A stretch of DNA of 64,000 bases, taken from NCBI GenBank assembly GCA_018907035.1, contig JACCIC010000188.1, positions 337,501 to 401,500 of the forward strand. Direction: 5' to 3'. This DNA is from Sycobia sp. Sy_11 (lineage: Eukaryota > Arthropoda > Insecta > Hymenoptera > Epichrysomallidae). A program made the translations under genes and the position numbers. Of the stretch, positions 20,401-32,099 are shown in pieces (the first letter of the stretch is position 1; each line of letters begins with the position of its first letter). Under the pieces are notes generated by a model. The model ran no database searches, was not told the origin of the DNA, and worked only from the letters and a program-made list of their open reading frames with translations.

Positions 20401-21680
20401 GAAGTTTTGAAATAAATGAAATAAAAGTAAATTAACGTATAAATTATAAAAGAATTCAAGAAATTATTCACTTAGTTTAAACTTTTGATTTTTAAAGTCA
20501 AGAAAATAATGCTTTGAATCAAGGAACTATGCACTACTTTTAAACATTTAACATACTTGAATTTTCATGTTTTTGAAAATAAAAACGTATTTTAAGTAAT
20601 TATTGTTTTAAAGATAGGAATTGAGTTTTTCATTTTAAATTATATTTCTTAAATGAATTATTGAAATTCTTAATCCAAGTATATATTCACTTAATTTTGT
20701 CGGTTTGAATCAAAATCTAAATTTTTTGATTCCAAAATTTTCAGTTATTTCAAGAAAATATTTTCACCCATTTTCTAGAAAATCTTCACAAAAATCTAGG
20801 AAATATTTAATTAATCCAAGAATTTATTTTCCAAATTTTAAATTTGAAATCATTGGTTCCAGATAATATTTTCTTTAAATAAGAAAATATTCATTTAATT
20901 TCCAATATTTGTGTTCTGCTGTTGAGAAAATATAATCTTTATTTTAGTACCTACCTACTTGGTTAAAGTTTATGCGATTACTTGGTTAAAGAAAATATTT
21001 ACTTAGTACAGAAAATCGCATAAATTTCTTAAATCAAGTAATATTTACTTTATGTTAGAATTTTAGCAGTATATAATTTTAATGAATTATTTCGAAAAAT
21101 CTATTTCTTAAACTAAGAAAATTTTTATTTAATTAATTCGATAATATTGTTCTTTTGATAGTATCAGAAAAACCTTTGACCACAGATTTGATCATTCTAT
21201 AATTTAAGTATTTAGATTATTTGTAATTCTAGCTATTAGATTTTCTGAATTCAATGCATTACTTTTTTGTTTTAAGATAACCTTCTGATTCAAAATTTTG
21301 TTCTCTTAGATTAAGAACATATTTATTTATATATGTATTGTGTAACTCTGTTCTATATATACTGTATAAAAACAATTAAATACTAATTTCTAGAAAATAT
21401 TATTTTGATTCTGTAAATACTTTTTTAGAGAATCAAAAGTATTGTGTTCAGGTATATGATTACTAAATTTAAGAAATTCAGGTTTTCCATTTTAATTTTG
21501 ATCAGTTTGTTTGAATGAAACGTTTTCTAGAAAATGATAATGCTTATTTTTAAATTATGATGAGCTAAATTTAAGTAATTAGAACATTATAATTAAATAA
21601 ATATTTACTTCACTGAATTTTTGTTATTATAGAAAATCTATTCTCTTGGTTTAAGAAAATCATGTTTTTCCTGAATGTAA
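20400..21680. repeat. Degenerate AAGAAAATATT motif region
   Basis: About 1.3 kb in which variants of TCAAGAAAATATT, CTAGAAAAT and TTAAGAAAAT, and their complements (TTTTCTTAA, TTTTCTAGA), recur every few tens of bases in both orientations, often followed by ACTTA or CATTTAAT. There is no ORF. It looks like a decayed array of short palindromic units. Confidence 0.5.
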
Positions 21681-21689
21681 GTTAATATT

Positions 21690-22023
21690 TCGATCGCCTT
21701 CAAATTTTGAATACGTATTCTATACGGTCAGGATTAAATGATAGGATATTTTTTACTGCAAATTTAACAAAAAAATAACAAAATGATGGCAACATTTGTT
21801 GCATGTATATCGGCAAACTGCCTGCTAGGCCTCGTACAACATGCGTGCAGATGGACAGGTAATAAACAGTGAGAGCAGGTGAGAGAAAGAAACGAAACAG
21901 TATAGAGGACACTCGCGGGCACATGCAGGTACATGATATGGCAACACCCACCAACATCGAGTAATCCACGTTAATCCCCTTGGATTTTTCTTTTCTCCCC
22001 TCCCCCTCTCGCTCTCACATTCC

Positions 22024-22068
<45 letters not shown>

Positions 22069-22110
22069 CTCCATACAAGGTAGTTATGTGTCACATATGA
22101 CTATATAGGA
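21690..22110. other. Noncoding sequence with (CT)n tract
   Basis: A CT microsatellite occupies about 22027-22057. The GC-richer part 21790-21980 gives short open frames but none with recognisable similarity. Confidence 0.5.
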
Positions 22111-22687
22111 TTCTGATATGATACTCCAAAAATATAAAAAGCAATCACATAATTTTTGGAAAAATTTACAATCTATAATTAGCAGCTTTTTCGAGATCTA
22201 TTGCATTCGTAAACATAAATCAATTGCTGACAATGGCCATGAATATTGTCTCAATTTTAAGTTAATTTTTTTAAAGCGTACATATATTTTGTTGCAACTT
22301 AATTGTTTTAGTTCAATAGAGAAACATTATAAAATTAAATCAAATATACTTTTTTTTAGTTCCAAGTAAAACGTATATCATAGAAATATGTCTATACTGA
22401 AAAAAATTTTATAGATTTAAATAAAGGGTTGATTCGTATACCATTAATTAACCATTTATTTAAAATAAGTAATTTATACATTTAAAATACTGAATGTTTA
22501 GTTAAATACAGTAAATATTTTTTTGGTATATGGGAACTGAGAATTTAAACAAAATATAACATTCAACTGTAGTATTTTAACTTATTAGACCGTCGTTTTC
22601 ATAATCTTCAACGATGTAAACGTACACTATATATTATATTACAATAAATACTAACGATATTTACATATATTTCCATCATTTTTATTG

Positions 22688-22736
<49 letters not shown>

Positions 22737-22740
22737 GTAA
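22111..22740. repeat. AT-rich repeat related to 24880-25000, ending in (AT)n
   Basis: The segment 22545-22680 (ACTTATTAGACCGTCGTTTTC, then ATGTAAACGTACACTATATA) is repeated with changes at 24890-24990 and its start also at 18740-18785. A (TA)n microsatellite follows at 22690-22732. No gene. Confidence 0.6.
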
Positions 22741-22754
22741 TATATTTGTATTAT

Positions 22755-23806
22755 ACGAAACGCAGTGGTAGTGAATGTTCAACGCACACAATCTACCGTT
22801 CAAGCCTTAGGGATCCCGATCAGAATGTTAATTAGGGTTATTATTAGGACTTAATCCTAATAAATAGAGAGTGTTTAACTGTTTAATAAGGCAGTTATAT
22901 GTACTATTCAGCACTAAAAATCTTAATTTTAAAAATTACTTACACAATTAAAACATACTTTAAATTTATTTCATACAAAAGTATAGAATAAGGCAGGTAT
23001 GGTGTATTAGAAATTCTAATCATTTAAAAATATTTGTAACGTAACAAATATTTTTTGCTCTTTAAATAAACTCAACTATTCATTTCAAATACACGGTTGT
23101 TTCGAAATTGCAGAGTATTCGTTCCTATTAAAGCTGTATATTCTTGTTTCAATAGAATTTGAATGAATGTTTGTTGGATTGCAATAAATATACTTTTATG
23201 AAATCGACTCATTTGCATTTGGAATTGATTTCAGTGTGTAGCGTAACGCAAATTATGTTATTACATAAATAATATTATGTTTATATAAACTTGTAGTCTT
23301 ATTTTACAGTTTATAAGTTCCACTAAAAAACATATTTCTTATTCTATACATTTTTCTGTACCAAGAGTTCCCAAAAAAATATATTCAAACTAACGGAGGA
23401 TATAGAATAGTCAATGAGAATATTACGGTGTAGTACATTGTTGTTAATAAAAAACGTGTAAAGAAAAAATATATAAATATGTATTTTGATGAGAGTTTGA
23501 ACTTTTAGTTACATCATTTAATGGAATTTTTTGTATTTTACGAGATAAGTTAGAAAAACAATATTTTCACTGGGTATTAATGTGATTTATTATAAAATTG
23601 AAATTACCACCAATTTTTACTACCATATATATAATCAGAATCCTAAAAAACGTATATATAAAAATTTTAATCAAAATCGCGTTAGTCGACTACTTGAAAA
23701 ATTTGGTAGCTCTTTGCTATAAGAGATTTTCTCAGCTTTGATGTTTGCCAGTTTTCCTTATAGTTGCCGTAGGTTTCAAAACTTCAAGCTGCTTGCTAGC
23801 TGCTGC

Positions 23807-23871
<65 letters not shown>

Positions 23872-23900
23872 CATGTAGCAATAAAATTTCTTTTTGGTCA
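22755..23900. repeat. Foldback element, copy B (interrupted)
   Basis: 22755-23200 matches 18785-19280 of copy A, and 23730-23895 matches the inner end of copy A (GCCAGTTTTCCTTA, GCAATAAAATTTCTTTTTGG). Some 520 bp of unrelated AT-rich sequence lies between, and a 55 bp (AT)n expansion sits at 23813-23868. The second long arm is absent. Confidence 0.65.
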
Positions 23901-24340
23901 GTATAAGCTACTCATCTTTTATTGCACCCCCGCTGCTAGCCTATTGTCTTGACAAGCTTTTCCTCTGCACGCGCCGAAGACAGTCATCTCCCCCCTCGAT
24001 CGCACCATCGCACGGGCTCGAAAAACAACATCTGGAATATCGCACGAAACGGCCAGTACCTCGCTTTAGCCGCCAGAGGCCCTCGTTTTCAGTCGAAAAT
24101 TTTTACTGCAGTCTGGCCCAGAAGCGTCGGTGATCTCCCCTTATTATCTCTGGTGCGCATTTACCTGTCACAAGCTGTGACATAGGCAATAAATATATAT
24201 AGATATAGTTGTACAATTCTGTCTAATACGATGTTACTGTTTTCGATTGAATTAAACATTTATTTTCAATCTATATTAATAATAAATTATACTAATAGAT
24301 AATTAATAATTCAGGAAAGGATAGGTTAATTATCAGGTAC
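23901..24340. other. Unassigned segment
   Basis: 23900-24190 is noticeably GC-richer than its surroundings and gives overlapping short frames of up to 79 codons, but no protein family is recognised. No repeat partner was noticed in the window. Confidence 0.35.
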
Positions 24341-24633
24341 AGTTATATTTTTGTATAATTATAGTACAATTATATTTTTTTTTTATACGTTATTTTAACT
24401 TCGGAATTATGAGAAGAGACTATGTTTTCTTAGTTTGAACAAAAGAAATGATGGCAAAATAGGGTTCTTTACTAATAACCTCGAAACTATATATATTGTC
24501 ACTTCTGCATAAAAAGGCAATATCCATCGTTTGCTTAGAAAATATGCTATTCGCATACCAACCTTTTGTTTGGATTTCAGTTGAAATCACTATGAAAATA
24601 TTCACGGTATTTAATGGAAAAAACGGAAATATA

Positions 24634-24673
<40 letters not shown>

Positions 24674-24700
24674 TATATGAAATTAATGATACGATATATA

Positions 24701-24746
<46 letters not shown>

Positions 24747-24795
24747 TATATGAAATTAAACAAATGGTTTATATATATATATATATATATATAGC
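24341..24795. repeat. Foldback-arm fragment plus duplicated (TA)n unit
   Basis: 24341-24615 matches the arms at 48600-48990 and (inverted) 49830-50080: shared landmarks are AATGATGGCAAAATAGG, CTTCTGCATA and AAAATATTCACGG. After it, a unit of about 80 bp consisting of ACGATATA, (TA)n and TCATATATGAAATTAA occurs twice (24632-24690 and 24700-24760), followed by a third (TA)n. Confidence 0.75.
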
Positions 24796-24879
24796 ATTAG
24801 TAGATATTTATTTGCTTTAAAGAAATATTTAAAAAAAAAAACAAATTTTCAGTTTTGTATAATTAAAACAAAATATAAA

Positions 24880-25110
24880 ATTGAACTATAGTATCTTAAC
24901 TTATTCGACCGTCATTTTCGTAATTTACAACTATGTAAACGTATGATGTATATTATATTGCAATAAAGAATAATTATATTTACATTTTTTCTTATATATT
25001 ATATAATATATATATAAATATACACACAATATTATATTAGTATTGTAGGCAGCGCAACGCAACTTAATTTGAAACGCAAAATCTCTGCCGTTCAAACTTT
25101 ACATATATAG
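24880..25110. repeat. Fragment related to 22545-22790
   Basis: ATCTTAACTTATTCGACCGTC and the following ATGTAAACGTATGATG correspond to the segment before foldback copy B, and CTGCCGTTCAAACTTTA near 25090 to its first bases. A shortened relative without the arms. Confidence 0.5.
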
Positions 25111-25159
25111 TTATAAAGGTTAAGAATCTCTTTATAAAGGTAGTAACCGGCAGCGTCAT

Positions 25160-26048
25160 ACGTTAATTTACGAATTGCGATGAAAACCCTGGATACATCT
25201 GATGAAAAATTTTGATTTTTATTATTTTTATTAAAACATTTTTATTTTTAACTAAGTAGATATGAAAATTAATGATATGCTTATGAAATGAAATTTAATG
25301 GTTTTTAGAAAATGAAATTGATTTAGGCAATTTAAATAAATTCTTTTTAGACAATTATAAATATTTTGTTAAATTAAAAAATATCGTTTCAAAAATGAAG
25401 TTACAAAAAGTATTTCAAACATAAGTTGTAGATATTATCAACATACATTTTTTGTACTATGCGTTGAATTCCTAACACCAGCATTTCTCAAGAAAAATGT
25501 ATTTTATTATATATCTGTGAATGTATCTATATTTCGTATAAACGTATAATTGTTCCGGGGATCCCGGGACGATATTTTTGAACTTTTCTCGAAAAATATA
25601 TAATTTGTATCTAAAAATTAGATAGAACAAAAAAATATCTATTTTCATGAACTTTATGATTTTGGTTTTAAATATCTTTGCAACTTTTTTCATTTTCTAA
25701 GATAAATTCAACAAACCATGATTTTTATGGAGTTTTCATGAATTTGGGAAAACATATTTCATTTGGATCTAACGTTAGTATAATGTTAACAATCCGCATT
25801 CCAAAAAATATAAGTATGCAAATTTTCAAAAAATAGTGACAGGACTTATTCAATACAGCCACACCACTGCAGATGCTTCAGAGGGATCTCAAGAGTAAAT
25901 TTTTGACAATTTTTCGAGAAATATTCTCAGAGGATGAAATTATTTATAGGAATATAAATTTATAGATAGAGAATTTTTTATACATATTATTAAGCTGTTT
26001 AATAAATTGGTTACATTACTATTTTGAGTAAACCCGAGACGGCGGATG

Positions 26049-26050
<2 letters not shown>
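25160..26050 (+). repeat. Dispersed noncoding repeat, copy 2
   Basis: Aligns by eye with 31490-32095 and the complement of 9045-9420: AGCATTTCTCAAGAAAAATG, then GATCCCGGGACGATAT, AACAAACCATGATTTTTATG and a shared end with CAATACAGCCACACCACTG. The tail (TTGGTTACATTACTATTTTGAG) resembles the arm ends of the foldback family. No ORF. Confidence 0.65.
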
Positions 26051-26088
<38 letters not shown>

Positions 26089-26090
<2 letters not shown>

Positions 26091-26240
26091 GACGGGGAAC
26101 GCAATCGCCGCATAGGTAGACGTAAACACTCTCGAAGTTGGCCAAGGCCAACGCCAATTCGGCGAAAGTGACTGAAAGACAGCACAGATTAAATATACAG
26201 CCGAATACGGAAGTATAATGTTTGTGCGGCTTTCGGCAGT
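26089..26240 (+). repeat. Possible LTR fragment related to element B
   Basis: It starts TGTGACGGGGAACGCAATCG, close to the first bases of the LTR at 29882 (TGTGGCGGGGAGCAAGCGCC), and follows an (AT)n tract at 26055-26088. Similarity fades after about 30 bases, so the assignment is weak. Confidence 0.35.
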
Positions 26241-26884
26241 AATTACATTGATTGAAGATGTAATGTTATTACTTGAATTAATTTAGACATTTATATTAAT
26301 CGGATATAATCTTTAAGAAAAATGTACTAATGAATTTTTATTAAAATAAGTGTAATGAATATCTAATGTAAATTAGATCTGATTAATGATATTATTTTAT
26401 TTTACGTAAATAAAACAAATTCTTGCACATAGTCGCGACATGATAAGTATAAAAATTTGCGAAGTTGGCGATCTGTGTATACAAACACACACACCACTGC
26501 GACTCTACGCTGTACATACGGGTGTGCACGCGACTAACGGAAAATTTTTTTGTTGTTTCTCAATTTAATTGATCAAAATTTATTAGTTGGTCAAAATTTA
26601 TTTTTCCCTTATGGTTTTCACTTTCTGATTTTTGTTTTGATATTTTTGTATTTTTGTATATTTTTATAGTTTGGTATTTTTCGTAAAATACAAAAACTAA
26701 AATTTTGTTAAAATTTCAAAATAATTTTCTTTTGCGTGGAATTTTTTTTTTTTGAAAAATCGAAGATTCAAAAGTGAAAGTCTGAAAATTTTTGAAAATT
26801 GTTGAAATTTTTTTATTTTGAAACTGGAAAATAAAATTCTTTAAGAATCACAAAAGACTAAAAATAAACTATTTTTTTTTAAGA
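26241..26884. other. AT-rich noncoding sequence
   Basis: No gene, RNA or repeat boundary is recognised; there are many runs of T and A. Confidence 0.5.
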
Positions 26885-27095
26885 ATAAAAATTTAATAAA
26901 TATTTTTTTATTGGTCTTACAGTCCAATCAATTGAATCTAAAAATAGAAAAATAAAAATAAAAATAAATAAAAATAAAATAAAAATTAAAAATAAAAATT
27001 AAATAAAAATTATAATGACAGTCACACTGTCCTCGTTTACATTCACCCCCGTAGACTAATCTGAAAATAAAATATTAGCTGAAAAAATTCTTTGT
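26885..27095 (-). repeat. Penelope pseudo-LTR fragment
   Basis: The complement of the pseudo-LTR end: it contains TTGGTCTTACAGTCCAATCA, the A/T tail and CATTCACCCCCGTAGACTAA, and stops at about TTCTTTGTTAGTAA, before the hammerhead-like part. It is a truncated solo copy abutting element B. Confidence 0.85.
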
Positions 27096-27129
27096 TAGTA
27101 ATGTCCAATTTGCCCCCTCCTGTCTGTAA

Positions 27130-27491
27130 AGGAGGAGCATCACGACCATGACTCCGCTAACTCAGCCACGAGTGTTGACCCCGATCGGTATTCACGATGA
27201 TGGGTACAGGTGGGCATAGGCGAGTTTCGCATCCATGCACTGCTCGATGCAGGCGCTGCTCGTACAGCTCTCGGAGCAATCGGCTTGCAGATTGCATCTG
27301 CCCTCGGTTGTCTAGTTCGACCCTTTCCTGGATCTGGCGCTCGACTCGCCACGGGAAAAATTGAGCCGATAATAGGCCAGGTGGCCCTTCCGTTTGCTAT
27401 TGCAGACGTTGAAATGGAGCTAGATGTCATCATAATTCCAGACTTGAAAAACGACTTTCTGCTCGGTGCAGACTTCTACCGCGTTTTCTAA
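27130..27491 (+). pseudogene. Aspartic protease of element B
   Basis: The active-site region reads HALLDAGAARTALG: the normal D(T/S)G is DAG here, likely inactivating. The flap and second conserved motif DVIIIPDLKNDFLLGADFYR is well preserved. The 5' end is truncated, so gag is absent, and a stop follows at about 27489. Confidence 0.8.
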
Positions 27492-28310
27492 GCACCGTCT
27501 CAGTTACCACGGCGTATTCTCTTGCCTCTATAGGCTTGGCTGATATTGACGATAGTCAACGTCGAGCTCTCGAGGAACTCCTCGACCGGATGCTGTCTCC
27601 AGCTGATTAGCCTCTGGGCTGCACGCATCTGATCGACCACGTGATCGATGTCGGCGATGCTAAGCCGATTAAGCAGCGTTATTATCCGGTCTCTCAGAAG
27701 GTAGAGCTGGAGATGCATGCACAAGTTCGCAAAATGCTTGATCAAGGCGTAATTCGCAGATCAACCAGCGAGTGATCTAAACCCGTCGTCATGGTTTGAA
27801 AGAGCGACGGGAGCTACCGATTCTGCATGGACTATCACAGATTGAATTCCGTGCTCAAGGTCAGTGCATATCCGCCCCCTTACATGGACGTAATTTTACG
27901 GAAACTGAGAAATGCGCGACACATCTCTACACTGGACCTCAGCAGCGCCTACCACCCGGTCCCTCTTCTCGGACGGAGGTATGGTTTCTCGGCGTCCTCG
28001 TGAATCGTAACGGTTTCCGACCCGATCCGGATAAGATTGCACCAATCTTGATTTACGTCACGCCAAAGAACCTGAAGCAGCTCCGTAGGTTTCTAGGCCT
28101 TGCGTCCTGGTATCACAAGTTCTTAGAGAACTTTGCAATGCTTGCTGAGCCTCTCAACCGATTAACCAAGAAGAACATCAAGTACCATTGGGAGAAGAGC
28201 AACAGCAAGCCTTCGAACAAATCCGGGCGCTCGTCGCATCTGCACCCGTCCTTTCTCGACCGTCGTTTGGAGAAACGTTCGTCATCCAGACGGACGCCAG
28301 CGACTCGGGA
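27492..28310 (+). pseudogene. Reverse transcriptase of element B, catalytic core deleted
   Basis: Broken frames from 27630 read the RT fingers (IKQRYYPVSQKVELEMHAQV and SDGSYRFCMDYHRLNSV) and the start of the palm (LDLSSAYHPVPL, first catalytic Asp). This joins directly at about 27970 to FLGVLVNRNGFRPDPDKI, which normally lies after the YxDD box. About 80-100 residues, including YxDD, are therefore missing. The connection domain (LKQLRRFLGLASWYHKF, LNRLTKKN) is intact apart from frame changes. Confidence 0.85.
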
Positions 28311-28769
28311 CTAGGTGCCGTGCTCACGCAAGCAGTTGATGGCGTGGAGCGCGTGCTCTCCTACGCTAGTTGCACGATGACTGCGGCTGAGCGTAATTAC
28401 TCGGTCACCAAACGTGAGTGCCTCGCCGTGCTATGGGCTGTGCGTAAATTTTGCCCGTACGTCGAGGGTTACCACTTCCAGGTGATAATCAATCACAGCA
28501 GCCTTCGTTGGTTGCACTCATTGCGCAACCCCACGGGCAAACTCACCCGTTGGGCCTTGGAATTACAGGGATATGACTACGAAGTCATCCACCGAAAAGG
28601 TACCCTAAATTGCGTACCTGACGCCCTCTCTCGTTTGTACGAAGGCGAGCCAACCTGCGAAGCCACCTCCCTCGGCGTCACCCATGTGCAAGACCCCTGG
28701 TATTTGCGCCTTCGTAAGAAAGTGGTGAGCGATCCGACCCACCACCCATGGTGGAAAGTCGTTGGGTAA
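28188..28769 (+). pseudogene. RNase H of element B
   Basis: A well preserved 193-codon frame: FVIQTDASDSGLGAVLTQ (first Asp), RNYSVTKRECLAVLWAV (Glu), the third position INHSSLRWL (normally TDH, here NH) and HRKGTLNCVPDALSRL. The normally Asp-bearing TDH is changed to INH, which should abolish activity. Part of the same polyprotein as the flanking domains. Confidence 0.85.
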
Positions 28770-29393
28770 CGACTATACTACTACCGTCCCGATCCTGCCG
28801 TCGAAGATCTAGTAGATGACCAGGACTCTTACCGGACTTTTCTACAAGACTCCATTGGCGTAAGTCTGGCCTTCCTTAACACGGGTCGTCACCCCTCAGC
28901 CCCTGGCATGCATCGTTGCCAGGAGCAGCAGCACGCGCAGGTTGTGCAAGAAGAGGCTGCTCTACAGCATTGGAAATAGTGCATGGAGAAATTATCTGAT
29001 CTCCACCTAAAGGCAGCGGAAAACTCGCAGAAAGCACAGGCAAAGCAAGCACGCTATTATAATGCGAGACGTCGCGATGTTCATTACGCGATTGGCGATC
29101 GCGTATGGCGGCGTAATCGCATCCTCTCGTCTGGCATACCAGGCATCAGCGCGAAGCTTGCCCCGAAATTCGACGAGCCCTTTACTATCACAGAGAAACT
29201 CGGCACGAATGTTTATCGACTGATGGACTCTACAGGAAGAGATGCGGGTAAGCATTATGTCTCCGACCTGAAGTCTTATAATCGACATTACCGTTTTCCG
29301 ACAGTTCCGACAAGGAAGAGGCTTCGGGCGAAGAGCGTGACTGCGATGTATCTGATTGTAATGTCGAGGCGAGCGAGCGAAACCGCATTGTAA
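28770..29393 (+). pseudogene. Integrase remnant of element B (core deleted)
   Basis: After RNase H a short linker runs to about 28840, then FLQDSIGVSLAFLNTGRHPS, the end of a Gypsy integrase core, follows at once. The zinc finger and the D,D,E catalytic residues are missing. After a stop (TAG at 28978) the tail continues with QARYYNARRRDVHYAIGDRV and KFDEPFTITEKLGTNVYRL, the SH3-like C-terminal region. A Pro/Arg-rich extension follows to about 29610. Confidence 0.82.
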
Positions 29394-29869
29394 CACCACT
29401 GGTGAGCGTACGGCGCCCCGACGATGCGCCTCATTGTAATCCCGATACGAGCGTGCGAAGCGATACCCTGACGGGCAATGCCACGCGATCTAACGCCGAT
29501 GTCGCGCCGCATAGATTAGGGAGACCGCGTAGGACGCGAATTGTAACCCATCGAAGGACTCAAGCGCGAGCCCCTGCGAAGCCGCCTGCCATAGTGGCGT
29601 GCACCTGGTAAGGCGAAAAGCAGGTCGCCCCAGGAAGAGCCAGTGCTCAGCACTACCGCGGGACCAATCCCCCCGCCGCACTTGAGTCCAAGCCAAGACC
29701 CGTCAATAGGCCATCTAGGTGCATAATGCACCTGCGGCTTTATGTTCCATCCTCTCCTTATTAAGACATTCCTCAGTTATGGATTGTGTAGTGATTTTTA
29801 TCCTGACACGATGGTCAGCATGGGAGACAGATGTTAGATCGAGCTGCCACGCTCCGGCTACTAGCGTCT

Positions 29870-29881
29870 GGAGGGGGGGCG
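29870..29881 (+). promoter_or_regulatory. Polypurine tract of element B
   Basis: GGAGGGGGGG immediately precedes the LTR start (after CG). Such purine tracts prime plus-strand DNA synthesis. Confidence 0.7.
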
Positions 29882-30804
29882 TGTGGCGGGGAGCAAGCGC
29901 CGCGTAGGCTTGCTTTCCCACGTTCCTATGTTCTCTCTCCATCGTGGCCTTGTAATAAGTATATATGTTTATATGTAAATAATAATATATATTTGTCATA
30001 GGCTGACGCACCACTACATCGGCGGAGAGGCAAGTGAGAGAGAGAGAGAGAGAGCGGGGAGTGGGGAGAGACGATCGCGCGCGCGGATTCAGGAGTTAGA
30101 GTTTTAGTTTTTGAAGTAGAGCTTCGAGAGACACGCGCGATCGGGCTTTTTGAAAAACGACAAAAACCACAAGTCGACCTGGTGCGTAATTTTGTTCTCG
30201 CGAAGTGTACTGTTCCGTACGTTTGTTGTAGTGTCGCTTACGCGCGTGTCACCCGCGGACACCATACGTGGACACCGCTGCCGAGCTCGACGTAACGAGC
30301 CTATCACCCGGCTTCCGTTTGCGTGGAGTAACCGCCCCATCTCGAGGACACCGACGAGCGGGAACGCCGCCTTTTCCAGCGCACGAGGACGTGCCGTTAC
30401 CGGTCCGGGGCTTGTTGTCGCCGCCTCCTGTCGCCAGCGGATTACACGACTACACCACCGCCTGACTGTAAGTGGCAGTCCGTTCTTCTCTCTCTCTTTC
30501 TCTCTTCCCTAACTCCTCGAGCACCGTCGCCTCGGTGTCCCTCGGCCTGCGCGCCTCGCGCTTTGCGTATAGGTGATGTACGTACGTGATGCAAATTCAA
30601 GCCACGTGAATTTTATTTGTTCGGAGTTCTTACAATTATTTAGTCTCCCTATCTCTTGCGCAAATCCGCAGGCGATACTTCGCCCCTCGTAAACCGCTTC
30701 TCTCCCTCGCCGAAATAATTCGGTGCTAAGTCCAGCCGGGTAAATCTTTTGCAACGGCCGTGCCCGCCGTCCTCGTGCTCGAAGCGGACACGCGCACCGT
30801 TACA
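29882..30804 (+). repeat. 3' LTR of element B
   Basis: Begins TGTGGCGGGGAGCAAGCG directly after the polypurine tract and ends near GCACCGTTACA before an (AT)n tract, giving TG...CA ends and a 923 bp length. It contains a TATA-like region (TATATGTAAATAATA near 29970-29985) and a (GA)n stretch at 30030-30053. The 5' partner is missing, so the right border is inferred. Confidence 0.6.
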
Positions 30805-30805
30805 A

Positions 30806-30860
30806 TATATATATATATATATATTTTTTAATTTTAATATATATATATATATATATTTAT
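30806..30860. repeat. (AT)n microsatellites
   Basis: Two TA runs, 30805-30825 and 30837-30857, separated by TTTTTTAATTTTAA. Confidence 0.9.
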
Positions 30861-30889
30861 TAAAAGTTGTAACAGTACAATACATTTCA

Positions 30890-32095
30890 ATGGTTTCACG
30901 ATGAATTTAAAAAAAGATTTTTTAATAGTGTATGCTCGCAGTATGATCGCTGCGATGTGAATTTCGCGAAGATATTTTGATAATACAGTCTTAATATAAT
31001 AGATCCAATGCTACTGCGATCATGCGGCAATCTAAATGCATGTTCGCAGCGAGCATACTCCAATAAAAATTGCTACGTGAGTCTATGACAGATATCGTGG
31101 ATGAACTTCCGAAAAACGAACATAATCGATTTGTCGATTTTTTTGGATGCTGATTAAAATTAACGTAGTGGCGTTTGATGAAAATTTAATTCTCTAGTTA
31201 AAAACTATAAATACAGAGTCTTTTGGATATTTCTCAGGAAATGAGGCCTACGATGGCTCGATCGCTAGAGTGAACCGTGATCCAAGTTCAAATCCCAGTG
31301 TCGGCCGATTGACACAAGCACCGCTATAATAATTTACATGTGCTTTGTTTACAATCGTAGACCTCCGTCACTAATTAGAACCGATATTTGGATGCATGAA
31401 TAGAGCGACGTTAAATAACAAAAAAAAAAAAATATCTCGGAAAATATTAAAATTTACAAAAATATATTTAAAAAAATCGTTGTACATATCATTAAAATAC
31501 ATATTTTTTATTCGATTTAATTCCTCTCTACAAGCAGTATTTCTCGACAAAAATGTATGCGAAGATACCTGTATTGAGTATATGCGGGGAACCGTTTACG
31601 GGACTCCGAAACGAATAGTTGAAATTTGTCGAGAAATATTATTTGCACCGAAAATTGTATAGAACAAAAAATATGTATTTTAATGAGCTCTATTATTATG
31701 GTTTATAATTTTTTGCAACTGTTTTATGTTCTAAGATAAATTGAACAAACCATGATCTTTATGGTGTTTGGATGGATTTAGGAATAAATATTCAATATCC
31801 GTCTAAAGCTGTTACGATATTCGTAATTAGTTCCCCACAAATCATAAATATTCAGAAAATTAGTGCGAGGGAACTTTGTTGGAAATAAACGGAATACAGT
31901 CACACCACTGACATTGTTTCTGCGAGCCCTGAAGCTTCATTATTTTTTTCTGCAGATATGTAATTTATGATAATATTATCATAAGTAAAATGATCTAGGC
32001 AATATATTTTTATACATTGAGTATTTTTTACATAAGTCTTATTTAACAATTCGATAAGTTGGTTATCTTACTATCTCGGGCGAAGTCGAGACATG
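30890..32095 (+). repeat. Dispersed noncoding repeat, copy 3 (with SINE insertion)
   Basis: Most complete copy of the family found also at 9045-9815 (complement) and 25160-26050. It begins near GTATGCTCGCAGTATGATCG and ends with ACTATCTCGGGCGAAGTCGAG. Removing 31240-31432 restores continuity with copy 1. No ORF. Confidence 0.7.
31240..31432 (+). mobile_element. tRNA-derived SINE
   Basis: The head (31243-31306) has an A-box-like TGGCTCGATCG (31254-31264) and a B-box GTTCAAATCCC (31286-31296) 32 bases apart, as in a tRNA-type RNA polymerase III promoter. A ~115 bp unrelated body and a 13-nt A tail (31420-31432) follow. Similar short sequences lie on both sides (ATATTTCTCAGGAA and ATATCTCGGAA), compatible with a target duplication. 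The paralogous copy at 9490-9510 lacks the insert. Polymerase III transcription and LINE-driven mobility are inferred. Confidence 0.7.
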
Positions 32096-32099
32096 AATG

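Larger units (their letters stand above)
27100..30804 (+). mobile_element. Ty3/Gypsy retrotransposon B (internally deleted)
   Basis: On the plus strand: protease, RT, RNase H, integrase tail, polypurine tract and a 923 bp LTR. The 5' side (LTR, gag) is missing, cut at the Penelope fragment. Both the RT core and the integrase core are lost by internal deletions. Confidence 0.88.

Noticed and set aside
23894..24185. Overlapping 79- and 78-codon frames in a GC-richer patch as an exon
   Set aside because: Two frames are open at once, neither has recognisable domains, and no convincing splice signals were tied to them.
24614..24820. Tyr/Ile-repeat 'protein' frames over (TA)n tracts
   Set aside because: They are translations of microsatellites.
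31243..31306. Functional tRNA gene
   Set aside because: A and B boxes are present, but no acceptor stem or full cloverleaf is evident, and an A-tailed body follows inside a repeat. A SINE explains it better.
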